A DNA stretch of 6,550 bases from CAYQPF01 sp964419225 (GTDB taxonomy: Bacteria > Cloacimonadota > Cloacimonadia > Cloacimonadales > CAYQPF01): contig CAYQPF010000220.1 in assembly GCA_964419225.1 (NCBI GenBank), forward strand, positions 1 through 6,550, in the 5' to 3' direction. This document shows positions 6,145 through 6,550 of the stretch, one piece after another. The position numbers and the translations under genes are program-made. A model generated the notes under the pieces. It was not told the DNA's origin. It saw only the letters and a program-made list of their open reading frames with translations, and did not search any database. How positions within the stretch are numbered: the first letter of the stretch is position 1; each line of letters begins with the position of its first letter.

Positions 6145-6550
6145 TGAAGAGATTTATAATAATTGGATTTATGTTATTTATTATTTCAGTATTAGGCTCC
6201 CTGGAGTTTAAGGTGGAGTCCTGTGCTGTTGATCCAATGGATACCCGAAATGCGGACGAGAAAGTAACCGATGCGAACTATGATCCCTGTGCCGTATTGC
6301 TTGTTGAAACAGACGTAAAAGCCGATCTGTTTATCAGTGGTGTGGATGTGATGAAGAAAGAGAATCTTGCAGCAGGAAAGTACTATTTCTTTGTTTCTTA
6401 CCGCAAGCCATATATTACTTTTGGAGCAGAAGGATACAAACCCTATACATATAGAATACCTGTCAGAATGGAGGCAGGCAAAACATATAAACTTGTTGTA
6501 AAATCTCTGGGAGTGAATCCTAAAGACGAAGTATCAGTTTTATTTAACAC
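6144..6550 (+). CDS. Start of a fourth paralogue: signal peptide and conserved N-module, 3'-truncated by window edge
   Basis: The frame runs open from ATG 6144 to the right edge (135 full codons). Residues 1-19 are a signal peptide (MKR then an Ile/Phe/Leu-rich core ending SVLGS). The N-module follows: FKVESC with Cys27, DANYDPC with Cys49, VETDVKADLFISG, KYYFFVSYRKPYITFGAEGY and PYTYRIPVRMEAGKTYKL. The last visible residues (EVSVLFNT) match the first strand of PEGA repeat 1 in genes 1 and 2, so the same PEGA plus FGE-like layout is expected beyond the edge, though not seen. It is closer to gene 1 than to gene 2 and shares a 23-base identical stretch with gene 1 (112-134 and 6342-6364). It probably belongs to the same transcript as genes 2 and 3, since only 59 bases and no terminator separate it from gene 3. 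Confidence 0.9.
   Translation, partial: MKRFIIIGFMLFIISVLGSLEFKVESCAVDPMDTRNADEKVTDANYDPCAVLLVETDVKADLFISGVDVMKKENLAAGKYYFFVSYRKPYITFGAEGYKPYTYRIPVRMEAGKTYKLVVKSLGVNPKDEVSVLFN

Overview
The window is almost wholly filled by four consecutive plus-strand paralogues, two of them cut by the window edges. Each encodes, or begins like, a secreted protein made of an N-terminal module of about 100 residues, a run of 4-5 PEGA-type beta repeats of about 68 residues, and a C-terminal domain of the formylglycine-generating-enzyme/SUMF1 (FGE-sulfatase, C-type-lectin-like) fold. Base composition is AT-leaning (roughly 40% G+C by eye). Signal peptides are present, ribosome binding sites are of the AGGAG type where visible, and this architecture is typical of the Fibrobacteres-Chlorobi-Bacteroidetes group. 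I would guess an uncultured Bacteroidota or Cloacimonadota-like bacterium, but no marker gene here proves it.

Layout. Gene 1 (1-2145) is missing its first roughly 29 codons off the left edge. It has the N-module, five PEGA repeats and an FGE-like domain. A 101-bp element with inverted, internally palindromic ends (2142-2242) lies between genes 1 and 2, and its first bases supply gene 1's stop codon. Gene 2 (2312-4348) has a signal peptide, the N-module, four PEGA repeats and an FGE-like domain. Gene 3 (4348-6084) overlaps the stop of gene 2 by one base. It lacks the N-module and passes from signal peptide straight into four PEGA repeats and an FGE-like domain. A 59-bp spacer with a possible 17-codon leader ORF leads into gene 4 (6144 to the right edge), which shows a signal peptide and an N-module most like that of gene 1.

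How they may work together. Genes 2-3-4 are tightly packed and probably co-transcribed. Gene 1 may belong to the same unit, separated by the palindromic element. All three visible FGE-like domains keep the family's structural motifs but lack the CxxxxC catalytic cysteine pair of true FGE. The likely picture is a family of exported binding or scaffold proteins diversified by tandem duplication and by gain and loss of PEGA repeats, rather than sulfatase-activating enzymes. Their ligand or partner cannot be read from the sequence. No RNA gene, CRISPR array, reverse transcriptase, transposase or clear promoter or terminator was seen.
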